Source: Torreya grandis
Taxonomy: Eukaryota > Streptophyta > Pinopsida > Cupressales > Taxaceae
Length of the DNA: 64,000 bases
Reading direction: 5' to 3'
Assembly: GCA_037957365.1 (NCBI GenBank)
Contig: JARHVA010001922.1
Coordinates: forward strand, 1,062,501-1,126,500
Part shown: positions 22,658 to 35,946 of the stretch, in pieces
How the letters are laid out: each line of letters opens with the position of its first letter
Numbering within the stretch: the stretch's first letter is position 1
Notes under the pieces: generated by a model
The model's database searches: none
What the model was told of the DNA's origin: nothing
What the model saw: only the letters and a program-made list of their open reading frames with translations
Program-made: the position numbers and the translations under genes

Positions 22658-24140
22658 ACCATTACCTATATTGTGTATATAAAAAACATTACTAACTTCT
22701 ATAATATACATCACATCATTGAGGAGAACATAAAAATTAGGTTGTTGGCTATCTATTTTAAATGAAAAGCTCTCAAATGGTATAACACTTTGGATATTGA
22801 ATCTACTATCACATGGAATGAGTTGGGAGATGCCTTGAGGATAAGATTTGAAGACAAGAGTGATAATTTATCATTGACTGAGTAGCTAACCAACATAAGG
22901 AGAACACCTTAATAATTTATTCAAGACTACAATATAATATTTTAAAAAACATGGGATATGATACCAATCATGGTAAGGCCTGATGCACACCATACTTTCC
23001 TTTATTATCTTAAATATTTTGATAGTGATATTTTTATGATGATACAATCTATGGGAGTAATAGTTTTCCCAATGCCTATGAAGTGGCCATTAGGATACAT
23101 AATTTTTTGATTCAGGCTAGGAAGATTTCCCCAAGATCCTCTATGCCTTTATTCCTTGATTTTCAAACAAATACACCTAATGTTGCTCCCATTCCTATAA
23201 TAAAACATAAATATGCCTCCCCTAGTAAACCAAGTAAACCCAATGAGGAAAAAAGAATGAGGGAACTTGAACAAGAGATCTTAGGTCTTAAGAGGATCAT
23301 ACAACAAAAAAAAGTGAGGCCTTTCCAAATCCACTATCAATACAATCAATCTTACCCTAACTATCAAGGTAATAGATCACCCTTTTAAGGTCATCCTCAA
23401 GGTCAAGGGCAACTTGTTCAAGTAAAGTCATATAATGGATATAATCTTAATTCTCTTTCCACTCAAAAGCATTAGTGCCTACTCAAAATAACCTTGCTCA
23501 AGAGTATGATTTTTATCCTTCATGGGATCAACCTCATGATCCATCTACCTATGATAATGCGTCCTTCAATCAAGACTTCATGGGAAGTTTGGGAACTATG
23601 CAAGCTATGAATCAAGATGAGGTACCTAATAGAGGAGATAAAAATGGTAAGAGTGATCAAGTGGGATCTAATTTAGTAAATTGGTATCAAGATGACTCAT
23701 GTGTTGTGAATTACCAAGGGAAGTCAAGCATATATTCAAGTCCTATAGCTGCAAACACAAGAGTAAAGAGGAATTCAATTAAAGAGGTTCAAGGAGTTGG
23801 TAATAGTTCATGACTAAATTTTCAAACATACCCAAGAGTAAGTATGTCTAATATAGTCCCAAATGCTCAAGTTGATTAAATAAATTAGAGTGTTAAGAAC
23901 TCTTTCACACCTTAGAGTTCTCAAGGTACAGGCAATACTATTCCTACTAGTGGACAAGCTAAGGTTAGTGGATCTTTCACTAATATTGTAGAGTGGATGA
24001 ATAGGTCTAATGTGAATGTATCAATGTTATATATAATAATAATACCTAGATAGGTAGGCTTACTTCAAGAAGATCTATCCAAACTCATTTTGGTAACCAA
24101 GCAGCCAAGTGGGAAAGAGGCAACCTTGAAGAACACTTTG
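22658..24140 (+). pseudogene. Gag of element J (N-terminus lost)
   Basis: Begins mid-gene at the LTR junction. One frame with stops reads 'LKWYNTLDIESTITWNELGD' and 'ALRIRFEDK' (family WYxxLxxxSIxSWxELxxxFxxRF), 'FIQDYNIIF' and 'KTWDMIP', the standard retrotransposon gag domain, to about 23000. The open piece 23083-23388 continues 'AIRIHNFLIQARKI' and a charged helix 'EEKRMRELEQEILGLKRI', a probable coiled coil. The open piece 23475-23813 is a low-complexity, Asn/Ser-rich tail. I see no zinc knuckle. The missing ~100-150 N-terminal residues should have lain between J's 5' LTR and the nested element and appear deleted. Confidence 0.75.
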
Positions 24141-25496
24141 AATCCTAGTGAAAGATAATCAAACAAAATGATAAATGAGACAAACCTCATCCATTCATCT
24201 CTCCATCATCATTTAAGATGCTTTGGTTCATAACTATTTGATTTCTAGTGGAGCAAGTACTTGTGTCATTCCCAAGTAAGTAGCTGATAGGTTAAACTTG
24301 AAGTATGAGCCTCATTCCAAAGGAGTGATACAATTGTATGGGTCTGATACCAAGATAATTATCATAATAAAAGGTTTGAAACTTATTATTCATGCTTGTC
24401 TTACTTTCACCATTTATCAAGATGTTTTAGTTGTGGATGTGCCACCTCATTTTTCACTTTGTTTATCAAAAGAGTTTACTACTAAAATTGGAGGATATTG
24501 ACTTTAGATTGGTCCTATATGGCATTTAAGACTAAGTATGGTGCTAAGGTGTCAATCAAATCTAATATTCTATCTAGTTCTCATGTAGAGCCATATGTTC
24601 CTTATACATATAATATGAATTTCAATATCAATGATGAAGAAGATCATCTTAGTGATCAAGAGCCTTTAACACTTCTTGATGGCATAAATAAATTGTACCT
24701 TGATGAATGGGGAGCTGAGAAACATGGATATGACAAAACAAGTCTTGGTGAATACATCCTCTATGTAGTATGTGATGGATATCTTGAGGCATATTCTGAT
24801 GACACTCTAGAACAATTTACATGGGGTAACTAATTTTTGCACATGGATGATGATATGCATATTCCAGCTGTGATAAAGCATGATAGTCTTAGTGAACAAT
24901 TTATTTTTCTTGCCCTAGAGGAGGTTGTTCATGAGCATGAACCTCAATAAGAAGTAGATGATATATGGTAACAATTCAATGCCATAGTATATGGGTTTGA
25001 GGAGGTAAACATGCCTATAACTATTCAAAAGGAATACATAACTGATGATGATGTCAATAATGCACATAATGAGCATAAAAAAGAGTGTGAGTTCTCTACC
25101 AAGAAAGAAACAACTACGTTAAACCAAGAAGTTTTTGGTAAACAAGAATAAATCCTTGATGACTACCAACAATAGATATATTTTGGTTCAAATGAATTTG
25201 AATTTGGGAGGAGTTTCATGACTCCCAATGATCATGTTAAAGAGTGCCAAGTGGACATGACAAAGGTAAAGTAGGATGGAATCTCAAACAAGCCTCTTAG
25301 AGATCTAGATGGAGTATTCATGAGATCTCCAAGTGATACAATTGTAGTCAACAAAAGATCCATCAGTGGTAACTAATTTGATTACCTCCATAATTTAGTT
25401 TTCATTAACAAGTATGCATCATATGAAGGTTTGTTTTTATGGAGTAGTAGTGATGATAGAAGAATTATATTTGAATATATTCAAAGAAATGAATAA
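24140..25496 (+). pseudogene. Protease and long acidic tail of element J; frame ends without a polymerase
   Basis: Pieces 24298-24501 and 24498-24833 plus the following stretch read on, with stops, to a TAA at 25494-25496. The start shows 'LISSGASTCVIPK', a retropepsin motif in which the catalytic Asp of DSGAS is Ser (24244-24246), then 'VVDVPPHFSLCLSKEF' and 'IGGYLTLDWSYM' (protease flap region with the usual '[IV]xLSxxW'-type end). After that comes an Asp/Glu-rich tail of about 300 residues ('NINDEEDHLSDQEPLT', 'YSDDTLEQF') that I do not recognise as RT, RNase H or integrase. It ends 'WSSSDDRRI' plus 10 residues. Only 286 bp separate the stop from J's 3' LTR, so no polymerase follows. Confidence 0.7.
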
Positions 25497-25782
25497 CATG
25501 TCTTCACCTCAAGTGTTTTTAGGTCTTATACATATTAATATAGATGTTTTTTTCCTTTCAGTTGTTTATGTGTTTTCCCTAAGTGCTTAGAGAGCCCAAG
25601 TGTGTGTATTGGTGTCTTGATTTGTGTGTTTGTTTCCTTATTGTGTGTGGTGTGAGTTTAGAATCATTTCAAAGGCATTTAAGTGTAAATTTTAGTTTAT
25701 GGGTGACTCCATTACCCAAGGATATGAGAAGGAAACTGGTCCTTAGCATAGTAATCATATTACCCCTTAGAAATTGCCAAAA
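25497..25782 (+). other. 3' untranslated region of element J
   Basis: 286 bp between the last stop and the TG start of the 3' LTR. No clear polypurine tract is visible just before 25783 (it reads 'aaattgccaaaa'), so that site has decayed. Confidence 0.5.
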
Positions 25783-28700
25783 TGTTAACCAAATTTCACC
25801 CTAGGTCAAATTAGGTCAACCCCCTTGCATTTTAAAACTTTAAATATGGTCCTTCTAGGTTTGAAAGTGGTTAAAAGCTCATTAATGAGGTTAAGTCATA
25901 GTTTGAGGGTCACTTATTATGTTTTCACCTTGGTCACATTTGTCTAGCTTATCTTAATAACCTTTTATGCCACTTTTTGGTCATTCTAAGTGAAATGTAT
26001 AGTTTTACACAAAAGGACAAAAGTTTCAAGAACTAATATAACATACCATATGTTAAGTAATGTCAAAAAAAAATTTGAAACTGAAATGTGGTAGGTTCAA
26101 CTTAAGAAAGAGGAAGATCATCTACAAAAGGTTAGTTTCATATAGTTTTACGGACTAAGGTGACTCACCTGACACTATGATGCTTCAAGAAGGTGTGTTG
26201 AGATATCCATAGGTAATTTATAGGCTCAAGTGGCTTTAATAGGCTCAAAATTATCAAAAATTGATTTCTCTCTCCTATCATTCCCTTGGATAGGTCAAGA
26301 AGGGTCAACAATTTTCTCTTGGTATGGATTGGAAAAGAAGAGTTGGAGTGAGTGCACTTGGGGGATGTTATTAGTCCTCATGATCTCCCATTTCATGGTC
26401 ATGGTTTTTGTATTAATGGTATGTACTATATGAATAATCACTATGATTTTTAACACCTCTAATTACTTGTGCAAACCTAACACCTCAATGTTCTCATCTC
26501 ATTGCATTAGTCTATATGAACCAAGTAATGTATGTGGTATTGTATATCATGTTCTTCATTTTCATGTTAGTTTCAACTAGTTGAAACGTGTGGATATGAA
26601 GGAATAATAAGGATCATTCTCTTGTGATATAAATGAGCACCATTGAGGTCTGCATCATAATGTTTTATTAGTTACAGTGTTTTGATCTTCTATGAGTGGC
26701 TTCAAGTTAAGTTAATACATTGGTTCTCACCCCCCTCAAATCATGGATTGTTAATATTCTCCATTAAAGGATGTGGATATTGATTAAGATAGGCCTCTAA
26801 GACACTAAGTAAAGAATAATCAGATCCCTAATGTGCACAATCAACTATAGTCACTTGTAGGTATATATAGAGAATGGAAGGGATATCAAAAACCTAAGAG
26901 GTAGGTTGTGTATGATTTCAAGACTTGAATGGAGTTCTCAAGTCATTTAGTGTTCATTAGCATAGTAAGGACCAATTCAAGCAACACATATAGGTGTAGA
27001 GTTAAATAAAGTTACAAAGTGAGAATTTTTACCTTAACATAAATGAAAGGGACTCTTCTCATACACAATGTCATCTATTGTTGGACATTTTTGAGGTTTG
27101 TGTAAGCCTAGTGGATTCATTCTTGCAGCCTAGGCATAGTAATAACATGCTAATTCAAGAAGGGGATTTTTTATTATAGAGAGGATGAGTGTAGTTTAGG
27201 TTCTCAACTTAGTCAAAATATTGATAGAAACACTCAAAGAGCTATAATACTATTAAGCTAAATGAACCTATAGAAATACAACATGCAAGTGATAACTAGT
27301 GCATTGGTGGTAAGAGATGAGAGCATGGTCTCAAGGCAGGATGAATAGATTCAGGTGTGAAATGGATATAGTGACTTGAAGAGAAACTAAAGGTGTGTAA
27401 CACAATTACAAAACACATATCTTCACCTACAAGAAACTTTCAACCTCTACCTAATGAACACCTATAGTTTGAAGTAAGGACCGTATCTAACCTAGCCTAA
27501 TGGAAGATGTAATTTGGTTGATGAATAGAGGTATAATATGGAGATGAAAACATAAAATTAAATATCATAGTGATAAAACCACATATTAATGAGATTATTA
27601 TAGGCAAAGAAGCAAGCAAAGGTTAAACTAAATTGGGGGTTTGAACCTCACACTTAGTCAACTAAAATCCTGTAATCAGTCACAGTCCTAGGAGATAGTC
27701 ATGAGATATTATGATGTTGATGGGTCTATGGGTATGGTCAAGATTTAAAACTTGATAAAAATGGTCCTCATGACTTAAAATATACTTACATGGTATCCTT
27801 AAGATAAAACTAACATAGTATGTGCCTTTATTTTATCTTAGACTAGAGGCACTCCAAAGTCAAGGTAACCTACATCATAGTACATGGATAGTAAAAATGA
27901 TGAAATAGAGAGTCTCAATGGACTAAATAATGATGCATAGAGTTGAAATAGATGTAAAAAGGTGTTTAGGAACACCTAAAACCATTATAAATAGTTATAA
28001 GTGACCACACACTTAGAAACACAATCCACGTCTATTAAGCCTAAAACTAGGCATGAACCCTCATGGTGTCTAATGTCACTCATACGATCATATGATACTT
28101 AAAATAAATTTGATAAAATTCATGGGAGAGTGTATGATTTATTATACTCAATGGTTTATAGATAACAACATAGGATTGGTCTTTTTGGCCTAAATTTGTG
28201 TCAAGGGTATCCAAAATGCAAGCTAGGTACTCAAGAGCCATTTTATTTTACTCATATTTGTATGGACAATATGCATGGGGTATAGATAACATAGGGGTAG
28301 TTGAAGAGGGTCCTATACTCAAAAATAGTTGAATTGGTTCAAGGGTTAAGGGCTTAAACTTTATGAATCATTGTTAATAACCCAATTGACCTAAAACCCT
28401 TATATGAGCCTGATGAGAAATATATGAAAAATTATGCATCCAAAAGGGGTTAAAACCTATAAAGTGTTTTGAATCCATTTGAAACTCTCTCAGGATCCTC
28501 ACCACATAGTTATTCCATATTATCACTTGTACAAATAGGCATGATTGTATGTTTTCTATAGGATTTGAGGTGATTTAAAGGTGCAAATGGGAATTAATAG
28601 GTGATCCATTGTGGAAGGTGTATGGAAATGTATTTAAACTCCTAAAATGTAATTATCACCCCAATTATGCATGGAAACCCCTCTGATAAACTATTTATTG

Positions 28701-29944
28701 TAGGCATTCTTGAATGGAATAGAGAGAAAGAAGGTGACTACCAAATTGGAAGTGAGAGGTGTGATATTGATTTTCATTAAAGTCTATATGATATAATAGA
28801 AGACAAATAAGCCTTGATGAGTTGTCTCACATCTCTGAAACAAATATGATTGAGCATCTACAAGTCATTATAGTGACAAGTGTGAGAATTGAGGCCTAGA
28901 GGGATAATGAGTGACTGTAAAAAAGTAACACAAGTGGAAAGGAGAAGTTCATTAGTTGAGGGGTATATATGACTATCAAAAATCATGATTTCACATTCCT
29001 AAGTCATTGCATATGTGTCAAGGACTTATAATATATTTTTGGACAGATAGTGAACTCCTCATCAATAAGGTAGTTTCAAGCAGGAGGATGAACTGTCTCT
29101 ATGCCAAATTCAAGAGAATGAATACTTCATATTGACACTTGTTCAAGAGGACTTTATGAACTATTTTAAAAATATTTTCATTATGTTGTAACTAGTTTTA
29201 AAGACTTGTCATTTGGAATTATGATTCTTCAACGTCACTTCTCCTCTCTCCTCTCTTATGTTATATATATTGAATCCATTTTGGCCTTGTAAAATATCCA
29301 CAATTGGTATGGAAAAGCCCTAATGGTTTGATATCTTGTTTTACAATTGAATGAAGTTCTAAAGCTATTTTAGTCTCTAAAATTATTGCCTAAGTATGTC
29401 AATTAGTCCATTTGGATGACAAGTGATGAATGTTTTCTCCTTGCTTCCATTTAGGTCTAATATTCCTTATGTGAGTAACATCTCTTCTAACAGGTCCCAT
29501 GAAGTGTATATTTTTGTTAAGTGTGTTTTGAAGTGTGTGAGAGATTAGTAGTGTTTGATATTAAAATTTTTAATCCCCCAACTCTAGATATGCATATCAA
29601 TCTACCTACATGTAGAAACACTTATGCTAGAATAACCTTTGAGCTAACATTAGTTTTAGTAGTCTACCTTCTTAATGAAAATGCAAGTATGTTTATGGAG
29701 TTATCTTTGGTGTATAACCTTCATTAGTATAGGTTGATATTATGTTTCCTTCTTACCTTTTCAACCCCAATAATGATTATTATAGTGTAGTGTGTGATAC
29801 TAAAATATAAATCAAGGGAGCTAACCCATAATATATAGATCTATCTCTTATAACAACTTGTCTACATGCAGAGATAGTTGCAAGTTATCCCAAATTTGAA
29901 AAGGTCTCCTTGACTTCTCTAGGGTAAAAATTTGAGATATAATA
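25783..29944 (+). mobile_element. Type-F LTR, 3' LTR of element J (4162 bp)
   Basis: Starts TGTTAACCAAATTTCACC and ends GATATAATA (CA decayed to TA), colinear with 5684-9415. The length difference is explained by a 461-bp insertion at 29001-29461. Directly followed by the GTGAG duplication. No reading frame of note. Confidence 0.85.
29001..29461. mobile_element. 461-bp insertion in the 3' LTR of J, possibly a solo LTR
   Basis: Present here but absent from the 5' LTR at the corresponding place (about 8932). Flanked by a 6-bp direct repeat ATTCCT (28995-29000 and 29462-29467), as a target-site duplication would be. Inside are a TATA-like TTATATATATTGAATC (near 29262) and an AATGAAG motif near 29350. 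The ends do not read TG..CA, so a solo LTR is only a guess; another small transposon is possible. Confidence 0.5.
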
Positions 29945-29949
29945 GTGAG
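29945..29949. repeat. Right target-site duplication of element J (GTGAG)
   Basis: Exact match to 5679-5683. Beyond it the minus-strand gypsy element H resumes. Confidence 0.85.
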
Positions 29950-30800
29950 TATGGGGCTATTTATAATAATTTTTTTCTCATCAAAAGAGCTCAAAAAATC
30001 CATAAATTAACTTAGATAGCTCTCACTAAAATTGTTGATTTCTACTTCATCCATACCCAATGCTAACATTAATTTTTGGTAGCCTTATTTTTTGCCTATA
30101 TTAGCTAGTTTCACCTCTTTGTGTACTATGGAAGCACTAAGAAATGAAGTTATTTTAGGTGCATATAAGAAGTCATCCTCATATAATCGATCAATATCTT
30201 TAATTTTTTAACTTTATTATATGAATAAAATGTTGATAAATAACTTATTATAAGCCTCCATTTATTTTTCGAATGCATACACTCCAGGCTCTAATTATTC
30301 ATACAAGATTCCATTTATTTTATTGTATTTAGTTATCATGTGAGTCATCTTGGGATCATATCCAATTATAATTTGGTTAGGTATGCCTCACCATGAGAGC
30401 CATATAAGGGAGAATTTAATTTCTATATATCTATTAAACATTCTAGACCAAGCTCTACTCAAGAGCATACCATACGCATTAGGTATATCCACTACCTAAA
30501 TATCAATAAATTATTGTACTATCAAATTATAGGATAACTGTATGTAGATGTGATTTAGCTCACCAACTACCCTAACCTTTGATTTGTCTAATTTATTTAA
30601 CTTCTTATTTAGTTTTTCAAGTGTTACACCTGATTGATGGCACATGTCATAATGCATGACATGTCCAAAAGCACTTAAATCCACTAAAAAATTGTGAATT
30701 TTTTTGCCAAAGATAGATATTATTAGGAGGAAAAGAAGGGTTTCAATTTTCTCCTTATAAATCTCCATGTGAGAATTGATTGTTCAATTAGTTTCTTTCC
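29950..30800 (-). pseudogene. Aspartic protease of gypsy element H
   Basis: Read right to left. The open piece 30768 to 30511 gives 'HNFLVDLSAFGHVMHYDMC' (family NxLVDSGASxNVMPYxVC; the catalytic Asp is kept at 30679-30681 but the Ser-Gly after it is Leu-Ser) and 'KLDKSKVRVVGELNHIYIQL'. Further on come 'VDIPNTYGMLLSRAWSRM' and 'WLSWGIPNQIIIGYDPKMTH' (family DIPxAYGxLLSRDWSxxL..LPxxGxPNxIxI). The frame runs to the edge of J, and the protein continues on the far side of J at 5678 with the extra RNase H. Confidence 0.85.
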
Positions 30801-33361
30801 CTTTAAGAGTGGATAATTATTTTAGGAACATGTCCTTTTGGTTTGATATCTGAAGCAAGTGAAACATCGTGATGTTGGCCTTATTTAGTTTCAGGTCACC
30901 AACAATGTCATATCCATGTTTACTTGGCTCTATTGGCTTGTCACTTTGTGGAGGTGTGAAATTATTCTTAGGCTAGTAGGATGTATTGGGTTTAGTAGAG
31001 GAAATGAGTTATTGATTGAGTTCTCATCATGTGGGATTTGAGTGTTATTTAAAGGAGTAAAGGTAGTCAACAAAGTTTGAAACCTTCTCCTCAACTAATA
31101 GTTGTTTCCCCTTTGAAACTATTTAAAATCATGGACCTCATCTAGGTTATCCTCTAGCTAATTGTCACTCTTAAATGATAAATCATAAGTATCCAAAACT
31201 AAGGCTATTCTAGGGTTTCCTCCACCTTGGTTAGAACTACTATCAGGTGTAAGAACTAGTTCCAGGTTGTCCATGTCCTTTTAGAAGATGTTTGAGGCAC
31301 AAATGAATTATGTATAATCAATTTCAATGTGATCCATGTTATTATATATCCTTAATTAAGTGGGTGATGCTAAATTAGCTGAGTTCACTACATTGGAATC
31401 ACTATTATTATAATTCTTATTATTGTTGTCTAATGGGCTAGGTACACCTCTATTATTTGGTCTTGTGTTCCATTGTATATTGGTCCTTTGAAAGTTAAAT
31501 TTTTTCCTTGGTGGTGAGTTATTTGTGTTTTAGTTGGTGTTTTATGGAACTTATCTATGTAAATTAACCATATCATTTGTCAACCTCTAAAGCATCTATT
31601 ATATATTAACTACTTTAGGATTTACACCAACATTATATGGATTTCCTACTTGCAGTTATGGGTTAGCCATAGGTGCACTGTCATTTATAGATATAGGGAT
31701 AACAAGATGTGCTTGATTATGAGGGTTGTTGATATGCATCTAATTATTTATAAATTTTGGAACAACCTAAGGATCGCTAATAGAAGTAGTATAATCACTA
31801 GTGTTAGGCATGGTAATAGTATTGTTATGTGCCATGGGAATAAGTTGTTTACTTTTTGGCTATAGAAAAACATGATTAAGAGGTGTATAAGGTAACCCAA
31901 TAGGCATGTATTTCATAATTATGGGATTGTAAAATAGGTTTAGGATTGCATACACAACACTAGGGATTAGATTCATTAATGGTGTATGATGCTAAAGAGC
32001 ATGATTGATCATTGGGATCTGATTGTAAGCACCTGAATGACCTAGTGAAGGCAAAGGGCCCATTTTATAGCCTTTTGGAACCATTTTATGTTCAAGGTTT
32101 ACAACCTCATTATAAGCCAAGGACAAAGATACGAGGTCTATCAGGGTTCTTATGAGGAACATGGATATCATTGAGTCTAAATCCTTTAGGTATGTTTGTA
32201 TGGTAGCCACTTATACTTGAGTGTATGAGTCTTTTATCCTTTAGCAAAGCTTGTGGTATCATGTATTAAAGACACTCATAGGCTCATTTGGCTCTCTACA
32301 TGCAATTGTAAAGTGATGATATAAGACAACTAAATCAATGGGAAACTAAAAGTGGTTAATAAACATAGTTTTAAGATCATTCTAAGAAGTGATAGATGTA
32401 TTAAAGAGCCAAAGATACCAAGTGTAGGTAACTTCTCCCAATGAGTAAGGGAATATGTGGAAAACCACATCTTAGTGTTGGACTTGTGTTCGAACCAAGA
32501 CATCTTTAAATGCCTAAATATATTTCTCAGTTATTTGAATCCTGTTAGGTGTATATTTTAGATATAATTTATCATTATTATTAGGTAAATCATCGGTGGG
32601 GCCTAAGATGTTCACATAACATCTACCTCCACCAAAATAATTAGGATTAGTGACCATTGGTGCATTTTGAGGGGTAATAAAAGTGTTGATAAATGGAGTT
32701 ATAGTAGTAGGAAGCCTACAAGCTGAGTGTATTTGTCATTTTTTAATTTCCCTTTGTTTACCCTTAGTTATTATATTCAGTGAGTTCAATAAATTCAAAA
32801 TTATCCCCTATAAAATTTGATCTCATGGGTATATATCTACTTTCTATTTTAACTTTAGGACTACCTAAGCATGATCAAATTTTTAGTTTTACACTTTTGA
32901 TTATGTTGTATCCCTCCTTCTAGTGCTAGTTTTATTGATGTGCATTTTGGCACGTGCCACTGTTCTAGGATCATCTCATGAATCACCTCTCTTGAAAGGA
33001 TATTTTAAGAATCTCCCCAAGGTTTATATATAAATGGTATAATCACATTGATCTTCACTTAGTGTCTCATTATGTCCATTTTGTTTAAGGTGCCTTTACT
33101 AGTTCTACCAATCCTAAAATTTAAACATGTGTTCAATAGGTTTTGGTTACTTAAATAATGTAAAACAATATACATTTGATACTTTGTTTTAAATAGAATT
33201 TGTGTCATGTTGGAAATGATAGGGTTTACATTCATTTGTTTAGTATACCATTTGATTGGATTAAATAAAACAAATAAACAAGCATTTAAAACATGCCCAA
33301 TTACAAAATCAATAAGTTGAATGTTTTTTTTGATGTTTATAACTAATTTTATTGTGTTCAT
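30800..33361 (-). pseudogene. Gag of gypsy element H
   Basis: Heavily broken. Readable minus-strand pieces include 'KYTPNRIQITEKYI' near 32540, 'SYTQVxVATIQTYLKDLDSM' and 'LVSLSLAYNEVVNLEHKMVP' (32210 to 31992), in the order expected for a retrotransposon gag C-terminal half. An N-terminal open piece of 100 codons (33361 to 33059) has no clear match. The segment 31000-31600 is an Asn/Ser-rich linker. It lies directly upstream of the protease on the coding strand, which is the main reason for the call. Confidence 0.6.
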
Positions 33362-35946
33362 TCTATTGATTAAATATTTAGCATTGCATTATCATAATGG
33401 AAAAAAGAAAGCAACATTGCATAAATTCATTTAGATATATATTTATTTCAAACCTTAGACTAACCAACTGATAAAATACAAGGGAGATGAAAAGGAATAT
33501 AACCCTATAATAATGGATACAAACTCAAAATTATGATTTTAATAACTCAATAAACCAGCCACTAGATCAATCAATAGATTCACAATCCAATACAAGGCCA
33601 ATGCAAGCTATTAGGAAGATTAGATGATGAAATCATAACCACACACACTAAATACTTACACATAATGAAGCCAATAATCTATTGTATTTATATTAATCCA
33701 CATACATCATTTTGATAAACAATACTGAGTCTATTATAATTAAATTCCTCAAAAACTTTCTAGCATATCGATAGGGAGAGAGAGTGAGGGATAAATTAAG
33801 CTACAACATGAAAAAAATGCAAAAATTAAAAGAGGCAAGGCTCCAAATATCTTGTGTGGAGAAGAAAATACAACCCTTTTAATGACAAAATGAAATAATA
33901 TATAGATCCTTGGTCTTCCATGGGAGAGAGTTTCTCTTTAAAACTTCATCTACCATCATTAATGCCTTAACTACCTCCTCCCCTTCCCAAATTCACCACT
34001 TTCACTGTTCATTTCCTACATAAGACCAAAAGATGAAGTTAAAACTAGTAATTAAAAGAAATGAACAATAATTTGGGTAAAAAAATATAACAAGTTTTAA
34101 ACTAGGAGTTCACGGAGTTAGGGTATTCATGGAGTTAGCTTTTTGGCAAAACAAATGGATTTGATTTTTGTCATTATATGCTCAAGTTATACTCAAAAAA
34201 TTAAAGATGGGTTGAAAATGGTCTTGGTAGACCCATTAAAAATTTTGTAGGCTTTAGGGTTCTATTTTAACATTAATGTTCATATTTTATCCTCTTAGTT
34301 CTATCAGGTCCTCAAACCCTGATTAGTACTAGCAAAATTTTTGATAGGAGAATAGACCCAATTGGGCCATTTTAAATTAATTTATATGTTCTTTAACAAT
34401 ATTTTTTTAAGTTTTAGGGGGGTCCAAGACCCAATCAGAGTTTGGAACCCCAAAATAGTCTATAGGCATTTTGAATGGGCTTTGCATGTTATAATCACAA
34501 TTTTCTTAAAATCCCAATGTAATGTTTATCACTATTTTCGAGTCATAAAAGCTCACATTTGAGCTAGTAGGGAGTTGGGTTGGGAAAAATCCCAAGGGAA
34601 AAAGCATCAAGGAATTATGGGGGGAAACCCTCAAATGCAAAGGAGATAGGATAGGGAGGGGCCCCAACCTAATTGAGGTTTTTTTCCTTGATTATTACTA
34701 TGAGACAGTCAAGGATCAAGCCATGACCTTGTTAGGGTTGAATCCTTGATTAGTAAAGGGGCTAGTCGATAAAAATCCTAATGGGAAATTGCTAGGGCAA
34801 AAGTCTGATGATTGAGCATAGACTAAAATAGAACTATTGTTTTGATCGATAAAGGCTTAGCATTCGATAACCTATTTAAGATTTAAAGATCAATTAAAAT
34901 TAAATAAATCAAAAGACCTACCTTTATGACCCATTCATAATTTAAACTCTGATTATATCTAGAATGCCACAAAACATCCCCAAAGACCTATTCAGGCTTT
35001 AAAAGCCTAATTAGGTCTAGGGGCTTAAATTTTTTAATCCTATCATAAATTCACAAAAAAAAAATCTAAATTTAAATATCCAAAGGTAAAAATGACAAGA
35101 TGGACCTAACTAGAGGATTTAATAATATTTTTCACTTGACTTAATGAGATTCTATAAGTATGAAATGAAGGTCTAAAAGTCACCAAATGAATAAGTGAAA
35201 AACACATTTAAAAAAAAAAAGCCCATTGAACATGATGGGGTAGTTTCTAGAGGCTTACCTATAATGGAAACTAAAATGACATCTCAAGGTAAAATTAGTT
35301 ACCTTGACAAGTAAGAGAATGCATGTTTTGAAGACCCAACAAGTGGGATAAGTGCCTTGAAAATACATTTTTGCTCAAAGAGAAAACCATGAAACTTATC
35401 CAAATGAGCAAGATAAAGAGGATGGGATAATTCCCAGAGGTAAAATAGGCATATAAATCAAATTGAAACCCTAAATAAACTATAGGGAGTTGAGATAATA
35501 GGTAGAAAAGAATGCCATGTGCATGGAAGTACAACAAAACTCTATTTTGGGGGTAATTGTTATATATGAAACTTTACCATTTAGACTTGGTCATCACAAT
35601 GGGATAGATTTTAGGAAATCAAAGGGAATGAATATTGAGATGAACCCATAGATTAGGTTAAGAGAGTTGGGAGAGCTAAGAGATCCAAACTTAAAATGTA
35701 AATTAGGAGGTCATAACTCTACTTTTATACAAAGTGAAAAATACAAAGTTGACTTGCATAGACGTGATATTTCCAATGGTGATGGTTTTTAGTCCTAGTT
35801 TAAAGTTTAAAATAATATATATAACTAACAAAACTTGTGGTGTTGAGACCAAGGAACCATGAGCACACACATGAGTATAACAAAAAGCAAAAAGAGAGGT
35901 TCCTTGATTCTTGGAAGAATAAGGGCATGTTTTGCAAGAAATAACA
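33362..35946 (-). other. Non-coding DNA upstream of H gag, candidate 5' LTR of H
   Basis: No gene found in 2.6 kb. On the minus strand a TATA-like CTATATATTAT lies at 33896-33906, at a plausible distance before gag. The part 34250-35060 has loosely repeated phrases built on 'ccctgattag' and 'cctaattagg'. No second copy of this sequence is in the window, so the LTR cannot be confirmed. Confidence 0.35.
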
